DNA from: Posidonia oceanica
Lineage: Eukaryota; Streptophyta; Magnoliopsida; Alismatales; Posidoniaceae
DNA: 64,000 nucleotides
Assembly (NCBI GenBank): GCA_037176725.1
Contig: JAZBRS010000026.1
Coordinates: forward strand, 59,622,501 to 59,686,500
Direction of reading: 5' to 3'
Under the pieces are notes generated by a model. It searched no databases, was not told where the DNA came from, and was given only the letters and a program-made list of their open reading frames with translations. Shown here in pieces: positions 34,108 to 45,518 of this stretch (the stretch's first letter is position 1; the number at the start of each line of letters is the position of its first letter). Position numbers and translations under genes: made by a program.

Positions 34108-37100
34108 TGTTGACATCCCATTTTGACAGGCTGAATCGATTGGAATCTTCTGGTGGCTTCTGATCCCAAACCTAGGTCCAAACCCACACCTTTCTTTTCT
34201 TCTTTCCCCTCAAAACAAGCCCAGACTCAACCTAAGATTACACTCCTTTCCCAAACCCAAAAATTATCCAAAAACCATTGGAAAACTCACCCTTCCTAAC
34301 TTAGCAAACCCACCAAAGAGCCCTCAAAATTTCAAATCAAAACTACTCCCAAAAATCCCAGAAAACTTAGGCAAAACTACCCTTTTTCTACACCTCAAAA
34401 CCCTTCCAAAACCTTTTCAAAACCAAACCGAAACCTTAGGACCAGCACTAGGGACTATAGGCTACACACCCACCAAAATTCACCCCTTTTCAAAACCTCT
34501 AAACCCTCCTTTTGCCCAAATTATCCTTTTCTCTCTCCTAGATTATTCTTTTTTCTCTCCTCTCTCTCTCCTGATTATCCTCCCTCTTTTCACTCCCTTC
34601 TCTCCCTTCTTCCTGCCTGGCTGTGGGCCCCCCTCGTGCTTCTATCTGTTCTCAATCTTATTCCTATTTTTATCTTATTTTTACTATTTTCCTTGATTTT
34701 CAAAAAACTATTTCCTTTCAACTCCTCTCCTTCTCCTTTCCTCCTCCATTTCTCCCTTTATTTCCAACTTTACTTTTTCATTTCCTTTCTTCCACCTAAT
34801 CCTTAAAAAACCTTTAAAAACGTTAAAAAACCTTTAAAATTCTAAAACAAAAGAGAAACAAATCAAAATCCTAAAAAGAAGTAATTAAAAACTTAGACAA
34901 ACAATTAAAAACAAAACCTAATTGAATCCAACTAAAAAAGGAAATTAAGAATGCAATCTAAAAAATATAAAACAAACAAAAGAAAATGTTATAAAATCAA
35001 GTAAAAAACCAAAATATAATCAAAACAAACCAAAAGTAAAAACCTCATTAAAAATAATCAAAAACAAATCCTAAAAAAGAAGAAAACAATTAAGAATACT
35101 AAGACAAGTAATTAAGAAAAAACTCGACTTAACAAATTTAAAAGAAACAATTAACACCTAATGCAAGCCTAAAAAAAAAAAACTTAAAAAAAAGCTTAAC
35201 AAAAGAAACTTAACTAAAAAGTATTAAAAGAATTTAACAAACAAAATCACAAAGCAATTTATAAAAGACTTAGAGAAAAATCCTAAAAAACTAAGAGACT
35301 AAAACTCCTCCTAACTAATTAAAAAACAACCTATTAAGAAGCCTAATTAAAAATCCCAACACTCAATTAAAAACTTAACAAGGAAAACTTAACTAAAAAA
35401 AAATAATTAAAAAATTTTAACAAGTATTAAAACCAAATCAAAAATAATTTAAAGAAAACTTAATTCCTAAAAACTTAAATCAAAACTAAAACTCTTTCTA
35501 ACCCTAATTAATTTAAAAAACAATCTTTAAAAACATAATTAAAAATCCTAACTTAAAAAAACAACTTCTTTAAAAACATTTTCAAATCTTTCCTATTTTA
35601 TTTTAATTTTAATTTTAATTTTCTCCTACTTCTTCTTCCTCTTTTTTCCTTTCCTCTCCTTCCTTTTCTTTTTTCATCTTTCTTTCTAATTTCCTCCTCT
35701 TGGTCCGGCTCACCTGGCCTCTCTCTTCCTCCTTTCTTTTTTTTTCTATTTTTCGCAGGCCCGGCCCATGGCCAACTTCTCTTCTTCCTCCCTCCTCCTT
35801 CCTCTCCTGCCTCTCTCGAATTTGTTTCTTCCCTTTTTTCTCTGCAGCTCTCTCCTCAGACTGACAACGCATCCTCTCAGATCTGACCGTCCTTGCGCGC
35901 TGCACGCCCTCTGCCCCGAGCCGGATCGGCGTGCGCCTGCAGCATCCTGCCACCACCTCTCCGAGCCATTAATGGCAGCCAGACCCCTGCAGACCAGAGA
36001 CGAATAGAAACCAGTAGCTCAGGGGGGACTGGAAGCATCTCTATCACTGCCTAGAAGCACCCCCTGAAGCACCTAGAACCTCCGACTTTTCTCCCGTGTG
36101 CAACCCAGAGCGAGAGAGACCGAGAATCCCCTCCTCTTCCGGCGGCAATTGAGCATTCTTCTTCCTCTTCTTTTTTATCCGTCTCAGAGCACCCAACACC
36201 CAGTAGAATCCCTCCAATTTCCTCCCCAATCTCACCCAGACAACCACCTTTCCAGCCCTCCATTCCTCACCCAATTCCACCCAGTAATCACCCCCGAACC
36301 ACCTAGAGTTCCAACAGCAACCCAACTCACCCTCCATCCAGAATTCCCGCACCACAGACCACAGAACTCTCCCAAATCCCTCCACCCAACTCGCCTCAAC
36401 ACCATCTTCCCAAGCCACCCCAGCCTTCAGCCCAACTCTCACTACGCAGCAAACCCGACACAACAAACACCTATTCCTATTTCTGACCAGAAATCACCAC
36501 GCCGGCAAACATTCGCCACAAGCCTCCACGACCCAACTCAAGCTTCCAGAAACCCTCGCCAGACTCCCAGCAGTCCACCAAAACCTCCCGTTCAGCCCGA
36601 AGAGCCACAGAACCCTCCCCCCACCTCCGACAGAACCAGTGCACCCAAAAAATCCCCATTTTGCGTGCCGCTTTGTTTCTTGCACCGTTTTGCGTGTCCG
36701 ACTTTGTTTCTTTCACCGTTTTGCGTGTCGCTTTATTTCTTGCACCGTTCTGCGTGCCCACTTTGTTTCTTGCACCGTTTGACGTGTCCGACTTTGTTTC
36801 TTGCACCGTTTTGCGTGCCGCTTTGTTTCTCGCACCGTTTTGTGTGTCACTTTGTTTCTTGCACCGTTTTGCGTGCTCGACTTTGTTTCTTGCACCATTT
36901 TACGTGCCCGTTTTGTTTCTCGCACCGTTTTACGTGCCGCTTTGTTTCTCGCACCATTCTGCCTTCTCGTTTTATTTCTTGCACTGTTTTACGTTCTTGC
37001 CTCGTTTTCTTGCACCGTTTCGCGTGCTACTCTCGTTTCTCGCGTTGTTTCCCGTGTTTTACGTCGTTTTCTCTTGCATGTCCCCTGCATTGCTTGGTTT

Positions 37101-37267
37101 TACTGCCGTTTTGCTTTTCCGTCCGCATTCGCATATAGGGCAGTGATGCTTACTGCCTGGAGTTCTCACGAGCCAGGTTTCGCCCGGTTCGGAACACAGA
37201 CAGCGTTGCTGAGCGCTTAGACTACACGTTTGCTTTCTTGCATTACATTCCATCACTTAGAGCACAC
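34108..37267 (+). mobile_element. Family-O LTR, copy C (truncated)
   Basis: It starts TGTTGACATCCCATTTTGAC right after the copia ORF and runs in the same orientation as copy B. It lacks the T-rich segment present in B and stops inside the conserved end block at GAGCACAC, where copy D begins. About 480 bp that should complete the LTR are not found anywhere downstream. Its plus orientation and position would suit the 5' LTR of the gag-pol element at 51129, but the connection is broken, so this is inference. Confidence 0.75.
36660..37060. repeat. About 30-bp minisatellite in LTR copy C
   Basis: About 13 units on the core TTTTGCGTGCCGCTTTG and TTTCTTGCACCG. It is open in several frames because the unit is near a multiple of three; on the LTR sense strand it joins a proline-rich stretch to give a 346-codon ORF (36098-37138) with no known domain. 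Confidence 0.9.
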
Positions 37268-40200
37268 TGTAGTAATCCCAATCAGAATCAGGCTTACTAT
37301 TAGCGACTAAGTCCGAGGAGGAGGGCTCAACTCGAAAACACTTAAAACAGAGGAGAAAAGATAAGAAAAGAAGAAGATAAGACAATTCAGAGTCGCCACC
37401 GTGTCTATTATCGGGAGACAAGGAAAATCGAGGGAAATGCGTGGATTAACACGCAAAACCAAGCAAGAAACGCAATGCAAAGGAAAACAAATGCAAATGA
37501 GATGACTCATGCCTAGGATAAGGGCAATATGGTCATTGTGGGCCAAAAGACTGGGCAAGGACTCCTGTTACGTGCGGGGAAGGTGTTAGGCACCCCCGAC
37601 ACGCCCGAGAATCGGTCTTTCTAGGCTTGCGCTAACATACGCAGAGAAATGCAGATCTGAATGCCTAAATGCCAATGAATGCTTGAATGAATGCTCAAAG
37701 GTGTACTCTAAGTGGTGGGATGCAATGCAGGAAAGTAAACGTGCAGTCTAAGTGCTCAGCAGCGCTGCCTGTGTTCCGAACCGGGCGAAACCTAGCTCGT
37801 GAGAACTCCAGGCAGTAAGCATCACTGCCCTATATGCAAATGCAAGCGAACAAGCAAAACGACGGTAAAACCAAGCAATGTAGGCGACATGCAAAGGAAA
37901 ACGGCATAAGACACGCAGAACAATGCGAGAAGTGGAAGCGGCACGCAAAACGGTGCAAGAAAATAAGATCGGCACGCAAAATAGTGCAAGAAGGCAAAGC
38001 GGCACGCAAAACGGTGCAAGAAAGCAAAGCAACACGCGAAACGGTGCAGAAAACAAAGCAGGCATGCGAAACGGTGCCAGAAGACAAGATGGGCACGCAA
38101 AACGGTGCCAAAAACAAAGCGGGCACGCAAAATGATGCCAGAAATCGAAGCGGACACGCAAAACAGTGCCAAAAGCAAAGCGGGCACGCAAAACGGTGCC
38201 AAAAGCAGAGCGGGCACGCGAAACAGTGCCAGAAAACGAAGCGAGCAGGCAAAACGGTGCCAAGAGCAAAGTGAGCACGCGAAACGGTGCCAAAAAGCAA
38301 AGCAGGCACGCAAAAAGGTGCCAAAAGCAAAACGGACACGCAAGACGGTGCCAAGACAGAGCGGGCACATGAAACGGTGCCAAAAGCAAAGCGGGCACGC
38401 GAAACGGTGCCAAAAACGAGGCAGGCACGCGAAACGGTGCCAAAAACAAAGCGGAATAAAATATCGACAAAGCCATGCAGATGCAAACGCAAAGAGAGAG
38501 GACAAGAGAAGCGAAAGGAGAAGCAATCAGTGCGTGTGTGAGAACAGACACTGTTTAAGGGCCACGCAGAATAGGTGTGAAGACCTACAATGGGGAAAAT
38601 AAGCAAGTGGAAGGATCACCTCCATTTTGTAACTGTTTCCCACTAAACCGTCCCGCGATATTTCTCGCACGCTGCCCAAAGCTCGCAGTGCGATCAGATC
38701 GTGGAAAAGGGGGAAGAAAGTTGTAATTGGCAGTGAATCCAGGGGAAACACAACACAAAGCACTTGGGAATACGCGAAAAAGGGGAGCAGAGCTGATAGA
38801 TAAGAAGAGGAAGTCCTATTCTACATGTTCGAGGAAACAGAAAGCGAAAACGATGCATGCAATGCAAATGGTGTGCAAATGAATGCTGTGCAGGGGTTCA
38901 GGAGGACTTACCTGGGAAATCTGAAGCCTGATCTGAGATCTGCTTGGTCCATGCTGAAGAGCACTCCGCCGGGGTCGTCCAGGTAGCTTGGTTGAGAAGA
39001 TCCAACGGTCGGATCGGAAGATATCCCAGCTTCAAGGCAGAGGGGCCAGAACAGGAGAGAAGAATGGATCTAGGTGTAAAGGGGGTCCTAGGGGTGTGCA
39101 AAACAGGTCCTCCCATGCGAATGGGAGCTAAGAGTGTTTAAGTGTGTGCAAGGAATGCCAAATGCAAGAATGCATGAGTGCAATGTATGCAAAATGCGAG
39201 AAAAGACCTAAGGATGATTTTTCAGAAAATTGGGGACTTAAATGCAATTTTTGAAAGAATGGGGGCCTAAATGCAAAGATTTTGAAAAGTTCGGGGCTTT
39301 TTATGCAAGGTTTTTGGAAATTGAGGGGTCTAAGTGTAATTGTGCAAGATGCAGGGTTCAAAATGCAACCTAATAAGGTAAACATGCATTGGAATAAGCT
39401 TTGCAACCATATGGAGGATCTATATATTAAATTTTAAAACATGCAGGGGTTGAAATGCAATTTTGTAAGAAAAATGCAAGCTAAATGCATGCTTTGCATG
39501 ATGCAGAGGACCTATGTGCAAAATCAGGAAACAAGGGTTAAGCATGCAATGCAGTAAATGAAGGATGAGAACAGAATGCTTGATAACAGATCAGAGGACT
39601 ATGTTGCAAATAATGCAAAGATCAGGGCTTAACAGCAATTTAATAAGAAAACAGCAAGCATTTAGATGGCATTTAACAACTAAAGGACCTAATTGCAAAA
39701 ATAAAGACATGTTGGGGCAGACAATAAAGCATAGCAAGTTATGTTGAACTAAGAACGGACTGATATGCAAATATAACAACTTATTGGACTAGATCTAAAG
39801 AGATACAATTAGGACCACAACGGCAGAGGACCATCATGTAATAAAAGAAACATGCAGGGCTTAATTTAAAAGACAACTAAAGAAAATGAACTGCATGTGG
39901 ATGACAGTGCAAATAAGCAAGAATGTAGACTTTAATTGCAATTCAATATGATTTTAAATCAGAATAAAATGAGTCTTAAACTGATCTGGACCTAGATGCA
40001 ATATTAGAAACTTATTATGATGGCAATGCAATGTAGGGAAAATAAACTAAGTTAATGAAAAAAATAAAAAAGGAATAGTGGAGGCCTGCTTACAGGGGTG
40101 GCTGCCGGAGCTCGTCGGCGACTTCTCTTGACCAGCGGAGGAGGGGTCGGCGCGGTGCGGGAAGGGTGCGGGGGAGTCCGGCGTGGTGTGGCGGAGGCGG

Positions 40201-43134
40201 AGGAGGCCCGGCGAGGCGTCGGCGGCGGCGGAGGCTCGTGGGAGCGCTGCTGCTGTTGGAGCGCCGGCGACCGGCGTCGGAGAAGAAGAGGACTTCGGCG
40301 AGGTCGTGCGGGCGGCACAGGCGACGAAAAGCCTCGGGGAAAAGCCGAGGAGCAAGAGGAGGAAGAGGAGAATCCGGAGGAGGGTTGTTTCACCCCTCAC
40401 GCGTGCTGGAGAGGGCCACCCACCTAGGTGGTTCTCGGCCGGCCGGAGGGAAGTGGAGACGGCGTGGAGCGGCAGCTGCTGGTGCGGGGGTGGCTCGGGG
40501 ACGTCGCCGGAGGTCCAAGGAAGATGACAGAGCTTCCAGAAGCAAGTTCTACAGCCCGGAGCAAGATCTGGTCCGGCTGAGCTCTTGCTACGAAGACCGA
40601 GGTGGGTACGGTGATGTACGGCGTTCCAGGCCGAGACAAGGGCACGGGCGGCTAGGTGGTTGTCTGGGGAGCGCGTAGGAGGAAGCGGAAGTGAATTCCA
40701 CTGAGTGTAGAGGGAGTTCTGGAAGTTTGAAGTTTTCGGGCAGAAATGGAACCCAAGTGTTTGTAGTGGAATGCAGTGGCTGTGGGAGATCTCGTGGTGA
40801 GATCTTGGGTGTTCTGTGAAGGTGGGGTTCTGGTGAATCTAAGTGCCAAGTTTGGGGATTTTAGGAGGCTTGTAGTGGTGGATTTGCAATGAAGAAGGTG
40901 GTTCTGATGGAGTTGGGTGCTGAAGCTTTTCAGAGGCTAATTTCAGAGGTGATTCGTGGTGGTTTCTGGCTCTGGAAGTGGGGGAGGGAAGCTGGAGGTT
41001 CTAGGTTTGAGGGTGTATGAGCATCTCTCCGGTTTGAATCTAATTTTTCTGGTTTTGATCGCCTTCTTTCCACTGAATTTTCTGGTCAGAGGGAGGAAGA
41101 ATGGGTCTTGGTCTTTGGATGGCAGGGCATGGGAGTGATGGAGGGCTGGTCTAGTGGCCACAGGGCATGGGAGTGAGGTCGGGAAGTCCACGGTGGTGTC
41201 AGGCAAGGTTTGAAAAGAGAGGAAGGAGGTTCTGTCGTTTGCATCTTGAGAGAGAGGGAGAAGAATGGAAGAAGAAGAAGAAAAGAAGGAGGGAAGGAGG
41301 GGAGGAATCGTGCATGGGTTGTGGGCTTGATGCAAAAAAAAAGAAATAAAGAAAGAAGGAAAGAAGGAGGGGAGGAGTTGGGTCAGATGGGCTGGACCAA
41401 AAGAAGGAGAGGTAGAAAAGAAAGGGAAGAAGGAAGAAAAAGAAAGAAAGAGGAGAAAGAAGGAGGATAAAAAAGGAATAAAATAAAATAAAATGAGAAT
41501 AAAAATAAAAAGACTTTAAGGTGATTGCCCAAGTTAGGATTTTTAGATTAGGTTTTTTAATGGTTGTTTTTAATTAGGATTTTAGGATTAAGGAGTTTTA
41601 GTTTTGATTAGGATTTTGAGTTTTCTTTAAGTGGCTTTTGATTTTTGTTTAAATGTTTGTTAAGTTTTTAAATTGTTTTTTAGTTATGTTTTTCTTGTTA
41701 AGTCTTCGGAATTTTTGATTAGGCTTTTTAAAGAGCGTTTTTAAATTAATTAGGGAGAGTTTTAGCCTTTGATTTTAACCTTTTTTAGGGTTTCTTTTGA
41801 GTTTTATTTTAAATTTGATTTTGTTTGTTGAATTCTTTTAATATATATTTCTTTAGTTAAGTTTTTCTTGTTTGGTTTCTAATTAAGTGTTTTCTTCTAA
41901 TTTTGATTGTTTGTTCTTTTCTTTTTAATTAAGTTTTCAAATTGTTTCTTTTAGAATTGTTAAATTAAGTTTTCTCCCTTTTTTTTGATTACTTGCCTTA
42001 GTATTTTAAGTTGTTCTCTTTCTTTCTAGGATTTGTTTTTTTTTTATTGTTCTCAGTAGGGTTTTTTACTCTGGCTTGTTTCGATTACATTTTGGTTTTT
42101 TTCTCTGATTTTATAGTATTTTCTTTTGTTTGTTTTGTATTTTTTAGGTTACATTCTCAATTTCCTTTTTTAATTGGATTTAGTTAGGTTTTTGTTTTTG
42201 ATTGTTTGTTTAAGTTTTTAATTATTTATTTTTAGGATTTTGACTTGTTTCTCTTTTGTTTTAGAGTTTTAAATGTTTTTAAAGGTTTTTTTTAGGGGTT
42301 TAGTAAGAGAGGAGAAGAGGAAATTAGAAAGGAGAGGAAAAGGAAGAAATGGAGGGATAAATAGGAAAGAGAGGAGTTGAAGGAAAATAATTTTTTGAAA
42401 ATCAAAGAAAGTGGTAAAAATAAGATAAAAATAGGAATAAGATTGAGAACAGATAGGAGCACAAGGGGGGCCCACAGCTAGACAAAAAAGAGGGAGAAAA
42501 GAAGGTGAAAAGAAGGAGGATAATCAGGAGAGAGAGAGAGGAGAGAGAAAAGAATAATCCAGGAGAGAGAAAAGGATAATTTGGATAAATGGAGGTCTTA
42601 GAGGTTTCAAAAAGGGGTGAAATTTGGTGGGTGTGTAGTCTAGGGTCTCTAGTGTGTGACCTACGGTTTTGGTTTGGTTTTGAGAAAGTTTTGGAAGGGT
42701 TTTGAGGTGGAGAAAAAGGGTAGTTTTGCCTAAGTTTCCTAGGATTTTTGGGGGTAGTTTTGGTTTGAAAGTTTCTAGGATTTTTGGTGGGTTTGTTAAG
42801 TCAGGGATGGTGAGTTTTCCTATGGTTTTTGGTTAGTTTTTGGGTTCGGGAGATGGGTGTGATCCTAGGTTGAGTTTGGGCTTGTTTTGGAGGGAAAGAG
42901 AAAGGGAGAGGTGTGGATTTGGACCTGCAATTGGATGGTTTCAGGGTAAGGTCTTGAGAGGGTTTTGGGGTGGTTTTCTGGGTTAGAAAATGGGTGTAGT
43001 TCTAGGTTTGATTTTGAGATTTGAGGTGGGGTTTTGATTTGAAAGGAAGGGTGAAGAGAAAGGTGTAATTTTGGGTTTTTCCTAGCCGCCAGAGAGATCT
43101 GCCAATTCAGCCTTGTCGAAATGGGGTGTCAACA
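37268..43134 (-). mobile_element. Family-O LTR, copy D (5.9 kb)
   Basis: On the plus strand it runs from TGTAGTAATCCC to GGGGTGTCAACA. A purine-rich tract lies next to its 43134 end on the minus strand, so it reads as the 3' LTR of a minus-strand element. Its flanks (CACAC and GATGC) do not match, so it is not a solo LTR. It lacks about 45 bp just inside the 37268 end that copies A and E have. It has its own minisatellite (37905-38455), an ATGCAA tract (39120-40080), a GC-rich segment (40080-40700) and T-rich and purine-rich tracts like copy A. Confidence 0.8.
37905..38455. repeat. About 30-bp minisatellite in LTR copy D
   Basis: About 18 units on the core CACGCGAAACGGTGCCAAAA with linkers such as CAAAGCGGG. 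The GTGCCA variant in the core is typical of this copy and differs from the GTGCAA of copies A and E. Long frames run through it on both strands. Confidence 0.9.
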
Positions 43135-43150
43135 GATGCCCCTCCCTGAG
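43135..43150 (-). other. Polypurine tract next to LTR copy D
   Basis: Read on the minus strand, CTCAGGGAGGGGCATC lies directly before TGTTGACACC, the position where an LTR retrotransposon primes plus-strand DNA synthesis. This sets the transcription direction of family-O elements and makes copy D a 3' LTR. The final CATC is not purine-only, so the exact priming point is uncertain. Confidence 0.6.
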
Positions 43151-43694
43151 CGAGGTCAAGGGGACCGAGACCGTTGCTCAGGATTGAGAAGACGCCCCAT
43201 TTGACCGGAGAGCCAAAAGATTTGCTATTGGCGTGAGTTACTTATTCGGCAGATACACCGAACGTCGTAGCCCGTTGCCGCAATGCAAAAATACAGATGC
43301 ATGCAAATGCAGATGGATGAAATGCAATGCATACAATGCATGCTAGTGCAGATGCAATGCAAATGTTAGTGCAAAAGTTAGTACAGATAAGAATGCTGAT
43401 GCGGTGCAGATGATACTGATGATGTTAGACTGGTATGTAGTGCTAGCAAAGAAGGTGTAGAGATGATGCGAGAGAAATGCTAAAAGAAAGGCGCGATGTG
43501 GCCCAAGGATCTGGCAGGTAGGCCAAACTTGCGCGACAAGGCGGGAAAGAAAAAGTGCAGCTTGTCCCCGCCTGGGGAGCAAGCTAGCAAAAAGAAGTGC
43601 GAGGGGAGAAAGGATGGCTCTCCTATCGCAAGGGGATGCGGGACTTTGCCTTCCTGGGACAAGGTCGCGCGAAGAGGGTGATAAGATGTCGGGT
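43151..43694 (-). other. Internal 3' region of minus-strand family-O element
   Basis: Non-coding stretch between the polypurine tract and the hairpin arrays. It has a dense ATGCA/TGCAT run (43280-43390) and a G-rich part (43480-43690) with no recognisable protein. Confidence 0.55.
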
Positions 43695-44715
43695 TTATCG
43701 GCCGGATAGTTTACAGTCCTATCAACCGGGAGTGATAGTTTACGGGCCTATCAACCGGGAGTGATAGTTTACGGACCTATCAACCGGGAGTGATAGTTTA
43801 CGGTCCTATCAACCGGAAGCAGTTGTGAGTGATAGTTACTGGATATCAGCCGTATAACATGGTTGTGCAGGATAGTTTACGGTCCTATCAACCGGAAGCG
43901 ATAGTTTACAGGCCTATCAACTGGAAGCGATAGTTTACGGACCTATCAACCAAGAGCGATAGTTTACGGTCCTATCAACCGGAAAGCACAAACCATGAGG
44001 GATAGTTACTGGTTATCAGCCGTATAACGCAAATGCCAGAGAATGATAGTTTACGGTCCTATCAACCGGAAGCGATAGTTTACAGGCCTATCAACTGGAA
44101 GCGATAGTTTATAGTCCTATCAACTGGAGCGATAGTTTACGGTCCTATCAACCGGAAAGGGCATTTGCGAGGGATAGTTACTGGATATCAGCCGTATAAC
44201 ATGATTGGCGCAGCGATAGTTTACGGTCCTATCAACCGGAAGCGATAGTTTACAGGCCTATCAACTGGAAGTGATAGTTTACGGACCTATCAACCAAGAG
44301 CGATAGTTTACGGTCCTATCAATCGGAAAGCACAAACCATGAGGGATAGTTACTGGTTATCAGCCGTATAACGCAAATGCCAGAGAATGATAGTTTACGG
44401 TCCTATCAACCGAAAGCGATAGTTTACAGTCCTATCAACTGGAAGCGATAGTTTACGGGCCTATCAACCGGGAGCGATAGTTTACGGACCTATCAACCGG
44501 AAAGTGCAATTGCAAGGGATAGTTACTGGATATCAGCCGTATAACGTAATTGCAGGTGATAGTTTTGGATATCAGCCAGAGAATGATAGTTTACGGACCT
44601 ATCAACCGGAAAGTGCAATTACGAGAGACAGTTACTGGATGTCAGCCGTATAACACAACTGCGGGCCAGATCGGGGATCAGCCCAAGATAATAGTTTACG
44701 GTCCTATCAACCGGA
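43695..44715. repeat. GATAG...CTATC hairpin array
   Basis: About 30 tandem units of 25-32 bp. Most read GATAGTTTACGGTCCTATC and then AACCGGAAGC; about every fourth to sixth is a second type, GATAGTTACTGGATATCAGCC then GTATAAC. In both types GATA is matched by TATC so each unit can fold; in the first the stem is GATAG/CTATC. The pattern of the two types gives a loose higher-order period of roughly 180 bp. Confidence 0.92.
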
Positions 44716-44848
44716 AAGAGCAGTGATTGATTGCTTGAGTGATTGATAAGAAAAAGAGTGATCGATTGATTGATTGAGTGATTGATAAGAAAAAGAGTGA
44801 TTGATTGATTGATTGATAAGAAAAAGAGTGATTGATAAGAAAAGGATT
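44716..44848. repeat. GATT/GATA short repeat
   Basis: Runs of GATTGATTGATTGAGTGATT and GATAAGAAAAAGAGT link the two hairpin arrays. An inverted counterpart (AATCAATCAATC) is at 63866-63900, so it is part of the element. Confidence 0.8.
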
Positions 44849-45375
44849 GATAAGATATCGGACTTATCAGCCGGCAAATGAATAAAAGAATAGAATGATA
44901 AGATATCGGACTTATCGACCGGCAAAGAGGGGGTGAAGGGATGATAAGATATCGGACTTATCGGCCGGCAAAGGGAAAGAGATGATAAGATATCGGACTT
45001 ATCGGCCGGTAAATGAATAAAAGAATAGAATGATAAGATATCGAACTTATCGGCCGGCAAAGAGGGGATGAAGGAATGATAAGATATCAGACTTATCGGC
45101 CGGCAAAGGGAAAGAGATGATAAGATATCGGACTTATCGGCCGGCAAATGAATAAAAGAATAGAATGATAAGATATCGAACTTATCGGCCGGCAAAGAGG
45201 GGGTGAAGGGATGATAAGATATCGGACTTATCGGCCGGCAAAGGGAGAGGGGTGATAAGATATCGGACTTATCGACCGGCAAATGAATAAAAGAATAGAA
45301 TGATAAGATATCAGACTTATCGGCCGGCAAAGAGGGGATGAAGGAATGATAAGATATCGGATTTATCAGCCGGCA
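44849..45375. repeat. GATAAG...CTTATC hairpin array
   Basis: Twelve units of GATAAGATATCGGACTTATC followed by GGCCGGCAAA and a variable spacer, at intervals of 36-53 bp. Each unit is an inverted repeat with a 6-bp stem (GATAAG/CTTATC). The conserved unit with variable spacers superficially resembles a CRISPR, but spacers repeat and the host is a plant. Confidence 0.93.
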
Positions 45376-45399
45376 AGTGAATGGGTTTCGCGAGAGCGA

Positions 45400-45500
45400 A
45401 TCATCCCATGATACCAGGAATATCATGGGGGAAAGAGAGAGGGAGAATGATACCAAGGAGCGATCAAAAGATGCCCCTGGTATCAGGATGATACCAGGGG
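45400..45500. repeat. GGTATC/GATACC hairpins at the array edge
   Basis: Two perfect inverted repeats: CCCATGATA...TATCATGGG (45404-45428, 9-bp stem) and CCCCTGGTATC...GATACCAGGGG (45474-45500, 11-bp stem, 5-base loop). A counterpart of the second with one mismatch is near 63352-63380. The stems again bring GATA and TATC together. Confidence 0.85.
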
Positions 45501-45518
45501 TTGGTGTGAGTCGGTCGG

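Noticed and set aside
44849..45375. CRISPR-like array of conserved units with variable spacers
   Set aside because: Spacers recur, units are inverted repeats within a plant retrotransposon, and no cas genes exist in such a genome.
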